A DNA stretch of 64,000 nt from Brevibacillus invocatus (GCF_003710915.1 NZ_RHHR01000029.1:98901-162900); one strand, 5' to 3'. Positions 8,382-16,471 are shown, numbered from the stretch's first letter. Program-made: numbers and translations. Notes: a model not told the origin generated them from the sequence alone.

Positions 8382-8676
8382 CGTGTACACGACTTTTTTC
8401 GTCTAATTCCACGATCTGATCCAGCTTGAACTGTAACAGGATTTGCTTTCCAACCATCGTCCGAAGCATCCGCTCAACGCTCCGATTCATGCGAATCAGA
8501 TCCTCCACGGATACATCTTCTTGCTCCAGAATTCGCTGCATTTTTTCTCCCTCAGCTGTCATGATCTGCGAGAGGCTGATCTCTTCCATCGCAATCGAAG
8601 ACAGCAGAAGATGGACCACTTCATCTCTTTTCAGATCGATTCGTGGTGTGATATCGGGAATGTTGGGCAGTGACAT
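8371..8676 (-). CDS. Small helical protein sharing the N-terminal module of the BclA-like gene
   Basis: A 101-residue protein starting MSLPNIPDITPRIDLKRDE, with LLLSSIAMEEISLSQIMTAE and a second helix RMNRSVERMLRTMVGKQILL. It is essentially the free-standing N-terminal module of the protein encoded at 6522-7412. This family recurs in spore formers next to collagen-like or BclA-like genes. It is first of a three-gene minus-strand operon with the ribosome site GGAGGGTGTCAGCG. A structural role on the spore surface is inferred from family and context only. Confidence 0.6.
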   Translation of the reverse strand: MSLPNIPDITPRIDLKRDEVVHLLLSSIAMEEISLSQIMTAEGEKMQRILEQEDVSVEDLIRMNRSVERMLRTMVGKQILLQFKLDQIVELDEKSRVHDEK

Positions 8677-8872
8677 TCGCTGACACCCTCCATTTCACTA
8701 CACGCGTGGCTCGTTGCTTGTCCGCAGACAGCCTTACTACCACCATATTTCAGAAAACGGGATTTTATGAATACTGCCTCACACAGAAGCTCTTGTCATA
8801 TTCGCAAATATTGATGTAAGATTATATAACACATAAGTAACATGAAAAGAAAGAAGGAAAGGATGAGGTCGC

Positions 8873-10273
8873 TTGGGATTGCTTTTGAAAATTGTCAATG
8901 CGTATAAAAACCCCTCGAATCCGGAAAGCACCTCGGATGGTCAGCTTTTGACGGACGACATCCTGGTCGCAACGGATCGCTTGGAGTCCATCGTAGAGCG
9001 GATCTATAACGAATCCGGAAGAATAGAGCAAGTATCTGACAACGTGTTGAACATGAGCGAAAACATCGTGCGCAACCAGACAGAGACTCTAGATGGAGTG
9101 GAAACGTTGACTCATTATTTGCAAACGGTTCAGCATCGTGCAGAAGATACCTCCGCTCAAGCCAAAATCATGCGTGAAATCAATGCCTCTCTGGAGCGAG
9201 ATATTGACTTTGCTACCAACGCGTTGACAAATACGAGCGAGACCTTTTCCAACCTGACAGCCAATACGCGGCGCACCTCGGAGTCCATTCACTTTTTACT
9301 CGAACAAATGCAGCATATTTCGGAGATCCAGCAGATGCTCAAAAACATGGTCGAACAGACAAATCTACTTGCTCTGAATGCTTCGATTGAATCTAATCGC
9401 GCAGGCGAGCACGGTCGCACTTTTTCTATTGTCGCGCATCGGATCCAGGAGCTGGCAGATGAAGGAAAACAAAACCTGCTCAAAATCGATCCACTGATGA
9501 ACAGTATTCAACAGGCATCCAACGAGGTATTGGGCGTGCTTAAGGAAAGTCAGGAGTGGATCGCGGTAAATAAGGAGGAGTTGGAGGAAGCCCGGCGCTC
9601 TTTGGGCCAGGTTCAGGGGCAATTCAACGTACTGGAGCAAATGATTTCTGAAAATGAAGCATCCTGCATCAAGCAAGTGGAGATCGTGCAAAACATGACC
9701 GGCCAGCTCTCTCATTTGTTACATAAATCGAGGGAAAGCACCCAGCTTGCGACGGATGTACAGGCAATCTCTTCCAGCCAGAACGGGATCGTCAAGCAGC
9801 TGCTGGAAGCGAGCAAGCACCTCACCCACATATCTGATGAATTTTCCGAGGTCGTCAAGCACCATGCTGATGCACCAGACCTTCTGGATAACCCTCAACT
9901 GACCATCGACATGTACGCCCAATGGAAAAATAAACTCGAGCTGTGGGCGAGTCATCCACAATTGATAACATCACCACCTGAACTGCTACAGTCCATTTTT
10001 CAAGCCTGGATGGAAGAAACCGACGAGCTGGAAGCTGTCTGGCTCAATCAAACCAACGGAGATTTTCTCCACTCCCTGCCCCCCGCTGGCATTATCAACG
10101 CCAAACGTCGGCCTTGGTTTGCTGGAGCCCTGCAAGACGGTTTTTACATTTCTGCGCCTTATGTATCCGCCATCACCAAGCGCCCCTGCGTCACCATCTC
10201 TATTTTGTTGAAGGATTCAGATGGTACACCGCAGGGGATACTCGGGACGGACATTCGTTGCCATATGATCTAA
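8873..10273 (+). CDS. Soluble methyl-accepting chemotaxis-like protein with C-terminal Cache-like domain
   Basis: A 466-residue protein without any transmembrane helix. Residues ~30-320 are coiled coil. The MCP signalling hairpin is recognisable as MVEQTNLLALNASIES followed by AGEHGRTFSIVAHRIQELAD. The last ~120 residues contain RPWFAGALQDGFYISAPYVS and VTISILLKDSDG, a pattern of Cache/PAS-like ligand-binding domains that normally sit outside the cell at the N-terminus. A TTG start at 8873 follows GGATGAGGTCGC. The tip departs from the usual EAARAGE (IESNRAGE), so coupling to CheA/CheW is plausible but unproven. Confidence 0.75.
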   Translation: MGLLLKIVNAYKNPSNPESTSDGQLLTDDILVATDRLESIVERIYNESGRIEQVSDNVLNMSENIVRNQTETLDGVETLTHYLQTVQHRAEDTSAQAKIMREINASLERDIDFATNALTNTSETFSNLTANTRRTSESIHFLLEQMQHISEIQQMLKNMVEQTNLLALNASIESNRAGEHGRTFSIVAHRIQELADEGKQNLLKIDPLMNSIQQASNEVLGVLKESQEWIAVNKEELEEARRSLGQVQGQFNVLEQMISENEASCIKQVEIVQNMTGQLSHLLHKSRESTQLATDVQAISSSQNGIVKQLLEASKHLTHISDEFSEVVKHHADAPDLLDNPQLTIDMYAQWKNKLELWASHPQLITSPPELLQSIFQAWMEETDELEAVWLNQTNGDFLHSLPPAGIINAKRRPWFAGALQDGFYISAPYVSAITKRPCVTISILLKDSDGTPQGILGTDIRCHMI

Positions 10274-10314
10274 CTTTCACCATGTACGACCGCAGCAGCA
10301 GGCACATCATCCGT

Positions 10315-11160
10315 TTACTTCTGTTTCGCTTCCAGAATGACCGCTTTGCGTACGGCATCCCATGTCGCTTGCATGCCCAAGGCTTCGGCCAGCTCGCGTG
10401 CAGGTGTATAGGAGATGCCGCTTACGTTTTCTGCGGTCACGGTCTGGCCATTCACTCGGACGACTTTCGTATGCGGGTCCCACTCCACACTGCAACCCGC
10501 TTTTTCTGCGACTGCACGAACAGGCAGATAGGAAATCCCCTGTTTCAGATATCCTTGAGCTCCTAGAGAGAGTTGCCCATCACACTTATCCACATGCACC
10601 TCTGGATATTGTGGATGACTTGTTAATAAATTGTGGACATCTTCCTTAAACCTTTTCCATGCCTCTTCGGCTGACAACCCGCGATACATCTTGGCTTCCT
10701 GGTCTGCTACGAAGAACGCGGGACAGATTTTTCCGGTAATATCGTAGTGCCGCCACAACTTATTCACATCCCAACCATAGCGCTTGAGGATGTGGACGAC
10801 CAGCTCGACTGTCTGTTGATACATGATCGAAAATCGCCCATCCGCATTCACGCACATCTCGATCCCGATCGTGCAGTTGTTCGGATAGCTGCTGAGTCTG
10901 GCGAGTGCATCCTGCTTGTAGGATTTTGCCCCGACGTGATACCCCATCTCCGTCTCAGGCAAACAGCGTACAATCTGCTTGTCGTCCACAATGTAATGCG
11001 CGCTGGCTACGGTCGTCGGCTTGTTGAAATAATGACGGTTGGCCATCGCGTCGGCCCCTGCCTTTGGATTGGCCGTCCAATGAATGACCACGCCTTTAGG
11101 GACAATGCTTTTCCCTGGACGGGCATTTTTGTTCGTCAACAAAGCTTCCGTGATCCTCAT
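10315..11160 (-). CDS. Prophage N-acetylmuramoyl-L-alanine amidase (endolysin)
   Basis: A 281-residue peptidoglycan amidase of the Amidase_2 (T7 lysozyme-like) fold. Zinc/catalytic context is visible in KGVVIHWTANPKAG, GYHVGAKS, IGIEMCVN and the final KICPAFF segment. After about residue 200 comes a copper-amine-oxidase-N-like stalk domain (GISYLPVRAVAEKAG, ISYTPARELAEALG) that probably binds the wall. The start overlaps the holin stop as TGATG (a GTG 3 bases upstream is also possible). Holin plus amidase form a lysis cassette that looks intact, unlike the tail genes. Confidence 0.87.
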   Translation of the reverse strand: MRITEALLTNKNARPGKSIVPKGVVIHWTANPKAGADAMANRHYFNKPTTVASAHYIVDDKQIVRCLPETEMGYHVGAKSYKQDALARLSSYPNNCTIGIEMCVNADGRFSIMYQQTVELVVHILKRYGWDVNKLWRHYDITGKICPAFFVADQEAKMYRGLSAEEAWKRFKEDVHNLLTSHPQYPEVHVDKCDGQLSLGAQGYLKQGISYLPVRAVAEKAGCSVEWDPHTKVVRVNGQTVTAENVSGISYTPARELAEALGMQATWDAVRKAVILEAKQK

Positions 11161-11618
11161 CACCCCTTCCCCTTTCGCGCTGCTCGCTCTGCCTTGGCCT
11201 GGATCTCAGATGAGACCAGCTTGACGACAGACTTTGGCAGGGGCCATCCCGCGCAGTAAGCGTTGGCAGTCAGGCTGGTCCAGGTATGGTAGATCAACCC
11301 GAAGGTGACGCCGAAAAACAAAAAGCCGGGTGTCCCCACCACTCGATCCAGCAGGTTGGCGACCGCTGGCAAGGCAATCAAAAACAGCGATCGCGGGACA
11401 CGATTCAGCCCGTAATCCGAGGAATACGTCAAATCCTTTTCCGCTGCATACACGCCAGTCAGCCAGTCCAGCGCGATCATGACCAGCAGGACGACGAGAA
11501 TGTCCCTGCGCTCACTCCCGTACAGATAATGAAAAACAGGAGCCATACTGGCCCCTGCTGACACGGCCCACCCATTGGCGTGTGTGGCTAGTGTATCCAA
11601 AGATTGGAGAAATCGCAT
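11160..11618 (-). CDS. Phage holin (holin 4 / TcdE-like family)
   Basis: A 152-residue membrane protein with three hydrophobic segments (about 15-35, 42-60, 75-125). The signature IALDWLTGVYAAEKDL then SDYGLNRVPRSLF is that of the phage-holin-4/Cph1 family. It forms lesions that let the downstream amidase reach the wall. The ATG at 11618 has GGAGGGAGCTGTAT before it. The stop overlaps the amidase start. A short inverted repeat (ACAAGCC...GGCTTGT near 11653-11684) lies just upstream. Confidence 0.88.
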   Translation of the reverse strand: MRFLQSLDTLATHANGWAVSAGASMAPVFHYLYGSERRDILVVLLVMIALDWLTGVYAAEKDLTYSSDYGLNRVPRSLFLIALPAVANLLDRVVGTPGFLFFGVTFGLIYHTWTSLTANAYCAGWPLPKSVVKLVSSEIQAKAERAARKGKG

Positions 11619-11700
11619 ATACAGCTCCCTCCTTTTTTTGTACAAAAATTCAACAAGCCCTGCCAGTGCGGCAAGGCTTGTTGTAATGGCGAAAATGAAA

Positions 11701-11724
11701 ACAGACCCTTTTTCCAGGGTCTGT
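11701..11724 (-). terminator. Terminator of the cold-shock gene
   Basis: ACAGACCCT (11701-11709) pairs with 11716-11724 and is followed on the minus strand by a T-rich stretch, directly after the csp stop at 11736. Confidence 0.8.
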
Positions 11725-11735
11725 CGCTTTATCAG

Positions 11736-11936
11736 TTATGCCTTGCGGACGTTCGTCGCTTGAGGCCCGCGCTGGCCATTTTCAACGTCAAACGTAACCT
11801 CTTGTCCTTCCTCCAACGTTTTGTACCCTTCTCCTTGGATGGCGGAGAAGTGTACGAATACATCCTCTGCTCCCTCGCGCTCGATGAATCCAAAACCTTT
11901 TTCACTGTTAAACCATTTCACTTTACCGTGTTCCAT
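11736..11936 (-). CDS. Cold-shock protein, CspA/CspB family
   Basis: A 66-residue single cold-shock domain. RNP1 KGFGFIE and RNP2 DVFVHFSAI are intact and the protein starts [14 protein letters not shown]. Such proteins bind single-stranded RNA and DNA and melt mRNA structure. The ATG at 11936 follows CTAGGAGGCAATCA. A leader of about 100 bases with a CATGTA/TACATG inverted repeat (11951-11967) precedes it, and cold-shock mRNAs are often controlled by such leaders. It sits inside the prophage region but is a normal host-type csp. Confidence 0.93.
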   Translation of the reverse strand: MEHGKVKWFNSEKGFGFIEREGAEDVFVHFSAIQGEGYKTLEEGQEVTFDVENGQRGPQATNVRKA

Positions 11937-12057
11937 TGATTGCCTCCTAGCATGTAGCACATACATGTTCGTAATGTTTGACTTACCTCGTTAGTATGTC
12001 CCGCGGAAGGGAAATCTAACCTGACTTTTTTTAAAAAAGATGGACGGGACGATCGAA

Positions 12058-12843
12058 CTACGGAGTTTGCTTCGCTTGCTCTTCCTTCATCAAATCCTCC
12101 TGCGTTACCGTTTTTACTCCCTGGGGAAGTGTCAACGTAAAAGTATCAGGCGCAAATGGCGGTGCCACATCCAGTTTTGTCACCAGCGTCTCGAAATGAT
12201 CCCCTTTGCTTTTCATGACAATTCCAGTCTCTTTGTCGATCCATAATTCCAGATCCGGATACTTTCTGTTTTTGGATGCTTCGAGCACAGGCATGTTTGG
12301 CGGGATAGGAACCGCTTTCCCTTTGCCTACGAAATGATAAGTAGGCCGATTGCTGATCTGCTCTTCTCCTGCAAGCGTAATATCAGTGGTTGCCTTCAGC
12401 TTGTTCAGATTATAGACAGGATCGATGCTGGCTGCAAAGGTCGTCGGAGCAGGGTACACAATCGCTCGAGGGTCCCCAACTTTGTAAATCGTCGTTTTTC
12501 CATCCTTGCTGACGACCTGATGCACCGGCCCATCAGACATTGTGCTCGCCTCGTCCCGGTATAGCCCGTTTGCCGTATTGTCCCAGTATATAAGCTTGGT
12601 GATATCGTATCTGTTGAAATTGAACTGGTAGACGGTTGAAGTACATTCGGCATAGACAGGAACACGTTTTTTGGCCAGAATTTCTTCGATAAGCCGGGCA
12701 GTCTGGGTTTGGTTCTGGTTCTGGTTCTGGTTCTGCGTGGCGCTTGCAGCCATACCGCTGCCTTCCCCTAATGGACTTACCGTACCGCCAAGGAGTATAA
12801 CTGCGCACAGCGCTCCAACCAAAAGGCCTTTTTGCTTGTTCAT
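12058..12843 (-). CDS. Exported LolA/MucB-like protein with an NQ tandem repeat
   Basis: A 261-residue secreted protein. Residues 1-33 are a signal peptide (MNKQKGLLVGALCAVILLGG) without a clear lipobox. The mature N-terminus begins with a low-complexity QNQNQNQNQTQ run encoded by hexanucleotide repeats. The remainder resembles the lipoprotein-localisation/MucB-RseB beta-fold seen in anti-sigma partners and sporulation proteins: YRDEASTMSDGP, then YPDLELWIDKETGIVMKSKG and FTLTLPQGV. The start at 12843 is weakly supported (GAAGGG 14 bases upstream). It may be a host gene within the prophage remnant. Function is unknown. Confidence 0.6.
   Translation of the reverse strand: MNKQKGLLVGALCAVILLGGTVSPLGEGSGMAASATQNQNQNQNQTQTARLIEEILAKKRVPVYAECTSTVYQFNFNRYDITKLIYWDNTANGLYRDEASTMSDGPVHQVVSKDGKTTIYKVGDPRAIVYPAPTTFAASIDPVYNLNKLKATTDITLAGEEQISNRPTYHFVGKGKAVPIPPNMPVLEASKNRKYPDLELWIDKETGIVMKSKGDHFETLVTKLDVAPPFAPDTFTLTLPQGVKTVTQEDLMKEEQAKQTP
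12711..12734 (-). repeat. Four tandem GGTTCT hexamers encoding Asn-Gln repeats
   Basis: Four perfect copies of ggttct on plus strand (12711-12734) encode alternating Asn and Gln just after the signal peptide of the exported protein. Changes in copy number would keep the frame. Confidence 0.9.
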
Positions 12844-12902
12844 CCTATCGCACACCCTTCTGTTATTTTTCAACATTTTATCGATCATCCTTTTTTTAAC
12901 GA

Positions 12903-13120
12903 AAAGGATCTACCCTTTAGACGTTGGAAAGGAATGGCTCTTACACCTGTTTGGAAAAATACGCAGAATGAGGATGTGGATCATGGACTTCAGATCCGAT
13001 CGATCCCAAGGGTGGCTGGAAAAGCTCTATGATTTGGGGAAGTGGGAATCAGAATAGTTGCGGGTTTCGGATAGTCTTTACAATGACGGTCTCGTCTTTT
13101 GATCGGCACCTGTACGAGAT
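12903..13120. other. Stretch with no supportable gene
   Basis: Between the exported-protein gene and xkdX no reading frame has both a convincing ribosome site and family-like sequence. A plus-strand frame ending ...LEKLYDLGKWESE at 13057 looks protein-like but has no plausible start. It may be a decayed fragment. Confidence 0.4.
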
Positions 13121-13258
13121 TTAATATTCTTCTCCCGTAATGGTGAAAAATTCCTCTGCGGTGATTTCCCCGTGTGGCCGTTCTTCGGTTTTCACGGCGA
13201 GGCGAAGCTGTTCGAGAGATACCCATTTCAGCGTATAAGCCATCTTCCAGAACGTCAT
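13121..13258 (-). CDS. xkdX: XkdX family phage protein
   Basis: A 45-residue protein read as MTFWKMAYTLKWVSLEQ at the start and EITAEEFFTITGEEY at the end. This is the XkdX family, a tiny conserved protein found downstream of tail-fibre genes in PBSX-like phages. The ATG at 13258 overlaps the stop of the preceding tail gene and has AGGAGGAGAGGCCCA before it. It looks intact, though its partners are not. Confidence 0.8.
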   Translation of the reverse strand: MTFWKMAYTLKWVSLEQLRLAVKTEERPHGEITAEEFFTITGEEY

Positions 13259-13465
13259 TGGGCCTCTCCTCCTTTGCGTTCGATCAGCTTCAGCTTGACC
13301 AGGGCCAGCTCCTGACCCAAGGTGTAGATCATCGATTCTTTTTCGAGATCGGCGGTTTTCAAGGCAGATAGTTCAGCTTCCATGGTTTGAAACGGCTTTT
13401 TTTTGATTCTGTTTTTCCTGTTTTACTTGCGAAAGCGGTTTTGCGTTGTACAGCTCGACTGACAA
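13255..13465 (-). pseudogene. Phage tail-module gene before xkdX, frameshifted (xkdW position)
   Basis: A TTG at 13465 with AGGAGGTGTGTTCA before it opens VELYNAKPLSQVKQEK, which soon hits a stop. Removing one A from the A8 run (plus-strand T8, 13397-13404) joins it to a frame reading MEAELSALKTADLEKESM and IYTLGQELALVKLKLIERK, ending TGA overlapping xkdX. The coiled-coil product matches the small protein commonly encoded just before xkdX. It is broken as sequenced. Confidence 0.6.
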
Positions 13466-13538
13466 TGAACACACCTCCTGATTATGAAACGTTTTGAGGT
13501 AAATGATTAAGAACCTCTTCTAAAGTTATTCCAATCGC

Positions 13539-13637
13539 TTACTGGCGGCCATCCAACGTATTAAAACTAATCACAAACCGGTTATCCCGAAAATCATTGG
13601 TCAAATGATGCTTCTCCTCCACCAAGCTCAGGAAACA
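13539..13637 (-). pseudogene. C-terminal fragment of a phage baseplate/tail protein
   Basis: In the same frame as the upstream xkdR-like gene, after its stop, the sequence reads LVEEKHHLTNDFRDNRF then VISFNTLDGRQ and TAA at 13539-13541. The pattern H-x-L-T-x-D-x-R-x-N-R-F-V-x-x-F resembles the end of Gp37-like siphovirus tail proteins, but this is a weak recognition. The genes expected between xkdR and the xkdW position (xkdS, xkdT, xkdU, xkdV) are absent. Confidence 0.35.
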
Positions 13638-13886
13638 TCACTCCACCACCCCGCAAACGAGATATTGACCGTTTGTGCAGCGCATCAGGGCTACCGTCCT
13701 GCCGATATCCTCCACTCTCAAGTTGGCAGAACGCAAAACTTCCAGCTCATAGTCTTCCAAGGGCGTCGGGTCCTCGTCCAGTTTTACGGAAAGCGGTGTG
13801 ATCGACAGTAAAACCCCAAATTCCCCCTGCGTGTCCACCAGCCCTTCCTGAGCTGCTTTTCTCAATCTAGCAAGTACCGATTACAT
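13638..13886 (-). pseudogene. XkdR-like (DUF2577) tail protein gene with a stop at codon 2
   Basis: The frame continues SVLARLRKAAQEGLVDTQGE, SITPLSVKLDEDPTPLED and LRVEDIGRTVALMRC to GQYLVCGVVE. This matches the DUF2577/XkdR tail protein, encoded after xkdQ in PBSX. The natural start appears to be the ATG at 13886, preceded by AGGAGGGGGTAAGGG, but its second codon is TAA (13881-13883). Restart at the TTG (13865) is possible and would give 75 residues, so some product cannot be excluded. Confidence 0.6.
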
Positions 13887-13889
13887 CCC

Positions 13890-14663
13890 TTACCCCCTCC
13901 TTTCCAGCTGCAAATCCACCGTGTAAAAGCCACCCTTCCAATGGGTATTGCTGCTCGTCACAATCCAGTCTGTGATACTCACATGGTCCTTCTCCAAAAT
14001 GCGAATCAGCCAACCTGCACGCAATCTGGCCGCCTGATCATCCTGATGCCTGACCGTAATGGAGCGTGTGCGAGGAATCCTCGACAGCTCCGACAGCTGC
14101 TTGGCTGCTAGAGCCGCGAGATTTTTGTCCTCCCCTGCATCGATCACCTTTTGCATGCGTCCGATCTGTTTGATCAGGCTCTCATTTTCTTTTGTTACCT
14201 GGCTCGCAAGCTTGTCGTCCTTGTATCGCTCGACCGTGACCACGGTGTACACATCCTCGATGCTTTCCCCAATCGAACTGCTTTCCAGCATCCCTGCCTG
14301 AAACATCGGGATGATGCTGTTCCCGCCCTCCGGAACCACCGTCAGCTTGTCTCGCTGATGAGTAACAAAATAGCGTACCCCTGTTTTTTCGTACGCCTGC
14401 TCCGTCAGCATCGAAAACAAAGCCGTATGGATTGCGGCATGATCCGCTCCTTGATCGAAAAACCAAAGGCCGGACAGGAAAAGGATATGCCTGATGAGCG
14501 AATGACTCGGGCAAGCTCCGTACCGGCATCTCCGTCCAGCTTCATGCGCGAGATTTCGTTTTTTTTGCAAATACCAGCTTAACTCGTATGCCGTGACAGT
14601 CAGGTCCCCATTCTCGTCGTAAATCTGGCAGTTCTTCAGCTTGATATCGCGTGCAATCGCCAT
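13890..14663 (-). pseudogene. XkdQ-like tail protein gene with two compensating frameshifts
   Basis: The open frame of 257 codons begins in sense (TVTAYELSWYLQKK) and ends in sense (TEQAYEKTGVRYF through LSELSRIPRTRSITVRHQD). Between ~14,560 and ~14,430 it is nonsense, while the next frame reads NEISRMKLDGDAGTELARV and ISFSCPAFGFSIKERIMPQ, exactly what an XkdQ-type protein has there. The first shift is at the T8 run 14559-14566 (A7 would be in frame); the second lies near 14,425-14,440. An open reading frame is kept, but roughly 45 residues are scrambled. Confidence 0.65.
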
Positions 14664-15041
14664 TTACAGCACCTCCCAATCGATGATAAAGTATTCAATC
14701 GCATCCAGCGGTTTCGCAGAAAGCAAGAAGCCTCGACGATCCCCGGAGCCGTTTTTCTGGTCGGTAAAGGTCCAGCCCGAATCGATGCCCCCTGCTGCTC
14801 ACGTACGGTCAAATAGGCATGTACAGAAGAGACAAATACAGCTCCACCGAGGTAGGCTGTTTGCTGCACACGAGCCACCGCTGCCTCACCGAGCTTTTTC
14901 ACCCGTACATAGACGGATTGCTGGGTCTTGCTCACCAGCTCTGACGCGTCTGCAAAGGAAAATTTCTCCGTCGTCAATGGCCCCGTCACTTTCTACTCCC
15001 AGATAGAAGGCGCTCTTGATCCACTCTTGCTTGCTTTTCAT
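14664..15041 (-). pseudogene. Phage structural gene upstream of xkdQ, frameshifted at two places
   Basis: The ATG at 15041 opens MKSKQEWIKSAFYLGVES. The sense then moves to a second frame (FADASELVSKTQQSVYVRV, AYLGGAVFVSSVHAYL) near the run around 14,960-14,970, and returns to a third frame at the C5 run 14788-14792 (GIDSGWTFTDQKNGSG ... DAIEYFIIDWEVL). It ends TAA directly before the xkdQ start. I do not recognise the family with certainty. It is part of the decayed tail module. Confidence 0.5.
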
Positions 15042-15081
15042 CAGCTCAGCACCGCTTCTTGCTTTGCCGCTCGTCTAGCCA

Positions 15082-15446
15082 CTACGTCCAGTCCCTCTCG
15101 ATCTCAAATACGTTGATTTTGGTTTCAGGCTGTCTCGGAACCGTTACCTGATAGGTAAAGCGAAAGGTGATATCGGTCCGATCTCGCTGATCGTTCCAGA
15201 TTCGAAACGTCGAACTGTCGATCTCGATGAGCGTACCACCCGACTGGCCTCGGAAGCTGTACCCCTTTTGTCGCAATAGCTTGCGCAGCGGTTCGGCCGA
15301 TATCGGCTGATAGATTCCGTCCACCTGGGGATAATGAAGGACAATTCCCGCATCCGCCACCACCTCCGAGTATTTGCACCGAAGGCTTCCGTAAATGGCG
15401 ACCCTCTCCCCCTTTGGGCAAGGATCGTTCCTGTTTGGCTCATCAT
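15082..15446 (-). pseudogene. Phage structural protein gene, frameshifted near its start
   Basis: GGGGGAGGTGGTCA precedes two ATGs (15446 and 15443) that open MMSQTGTILAQRG. At the C5 run 15408-15412 the sense passes to another frame: GERVAIYGSLRCKYSEVV, GIVLHYPQVDGIYQPISAEP and TFRFTYQVTVPRQPETK, ending TAG at 15082. One extra C would restore the frame. The product looks like a small beta-rich phage virion protein; the family is not recognised. Confidence 0.5.
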
Positions 15447-15591
15447 TGACCACCTCCCCCACATGTCGTTATGAAACCGATGAATTCTATCGACGAGCAA
15501 CGCTCGTCGAGCAAGGAGCGAGTGGACACAAGCCTTCAACTCGCTAATCTATATGGCGCTGTCGCCTGATATCCCTGCTCGTCAGGCGTCT

Positions 15592-15747
15592 CTACTTCAT
15601 CTGCTTGACTCTGACACAGGGCATCCGTACACAAAGAACACGCTGCTCGAGAACATGCGCCCACACACACCCAAAGCATTTGTGCCTTTTTGGCAGCTTG
15701 GCTGCACCTGCCTTTTTGATCACGCTGCTGTGCTTGTTCAATTCCAT
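15592..15747 (-). CDS. Small cysteine-containing protein, hypothetical
   Basis: A 51-residue basic peptide starting MELNKHSSVIKKAGAAKLPK, with CFGCVWAHV and two further cysteines. The ATG at 15747 has GGGAGGTGA directly before it. It follows a terminator and precedes the decayed tail genes, so it may be a prophage gene. The region between its stop and 15446 holds only a CGCCTGA/TCAGGCG inverted repeat (15564-15589) and nothing codable that I can support. Confidence 0.4.
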   Translation of the reverse strand: MELNKHSSVIKKAGAAKLPKRHKCFGCVWAHVLEQRVLCVRMPCVRVKQMK

Positions 15748-15770
15748 CACCTCCCTCTGCTCAGGCATGT

Positions 15771-15801
15771 AAAAAGCCACCCGGATAAGTACCGGATGGC
15801 T
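15771..15801 (-). terminator. Terminator of the cupin gene
   Basis: On the minus strand AGCCATCCGG pairs with CCGGGTGGCT, followed by T5. It lies 110 bases after the cupin stop. A related copy lies at 16598-16629. Confidence 0.75.
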
Positions 15802-15910
15802 GTTGTCTTGCTCTCTTTTGATTTCTTTCGCTTGGCTCAAGTATAACCGGAAGTGAGGAAGCTTTGGCAAAATGAACGCTTGTGTAAAGATGTGTAAAGG
15901 ATTGTCTATT

Positions 15911-16471
15911 TTATCCCTCAGCAGCCTGGGCCATTTCTTTTGTTTGGTGAACAGTACCAAAGGGATGGTGTGGAGGCGCATAAATCACGTATACCTTTAG
16001 TGGCTTATTACCTGTATTGATTACATTGTGCCATTTTCCGGCAGGGATCATGATCGCGTAGTCATCATAAGCCATTTGTTGAAAGTCCAAATGATTTTTG
16101 CTGTCACCCATTTGAACAAGTCCCTGACCTTCTTCAATACGAATAAATTGATCAGTTGTTGGATGGACTTCCAAACCGATGTCATCTCCTACAGGAATAC
16201 TCATCAAAGTTACTTGCATGTGCTTCCCTGTCCACAAGGCGGTGCGATAATTATTGTTTTGTTTCGCCGCTTGCTCAATATTTACTACAAACGGCGTTGG
16301 TCCATAATCTCTTAATGGGATGGATGCGGAGTAAGGATTCCAGGTTTCATTCCAATTGGCATGGTTCCAAGCAAAATTGCTTGGATTCCAATAGTAACCA
16401 CCATAGCTGTTATACCAGTTGACATGCATAGGGTTAGGCCATAGATAGTGGCGGCCAAGATTAGGATACAT
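15911..16471 (-). CDS. Cupin-domain protein with an aromatic, Asn-rich N-terminus
   Basis: A 186-residue protein. Residues 1-55 are extraordinarily rich in Trp, Tyr and Asn (HYLWPNPMHVNWYNSYGGYY). Residues 70-170 form a single cupin: first motif EVHPTTDQFIRIEEGQG and second motif PAGKWHNVINTG, with metal-ligand histidines and a Glu. It probably binds a divalent metal. The adhesive-looking N-terminus suggests a spore or cell-surface role, which is inference. The second ATG (16471) is chosen because GGGGGAGAATGACA gives it proper spacing; 16477 is an alternative. Confidence 0.75.
   Translation of the reverse strand: MYPNLGRHYLWPNPMHVNWYNSYGGYYWNPSNFAWNHANWNETWNPYSASIPLRDYGPTPFVVNIEQAAKQNNNYRTALWTGKHMQVTLMSIPVGDDIGLEVHPTTDQFIRIEEGQGLVQMGDSKNHLDFQQMAYDDYAIMIPAGKWHNVINTGNKPLKVYVIYAPPHHPFGTVHQTKEMAQAAEG

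Noticed and set aside
12671..13057. Plus-strand 128-codon frame opposite the exported-protein gene
   Set aside because: Its first half is the antisense of the NQ repeat and signal peptide. Only the tail looks protein-like, and there is no plausible start.
13397..13404. Programmed ribosomal frameshift in the A8 run of the tail gene before xkdX
   Set aside because: Homopolymers can be slippery sites, but the needed shift is +1 rather than the usual -1, and similar slips occur in other runs of neighbouring dead genes. Decay or sequencing error is simpler.
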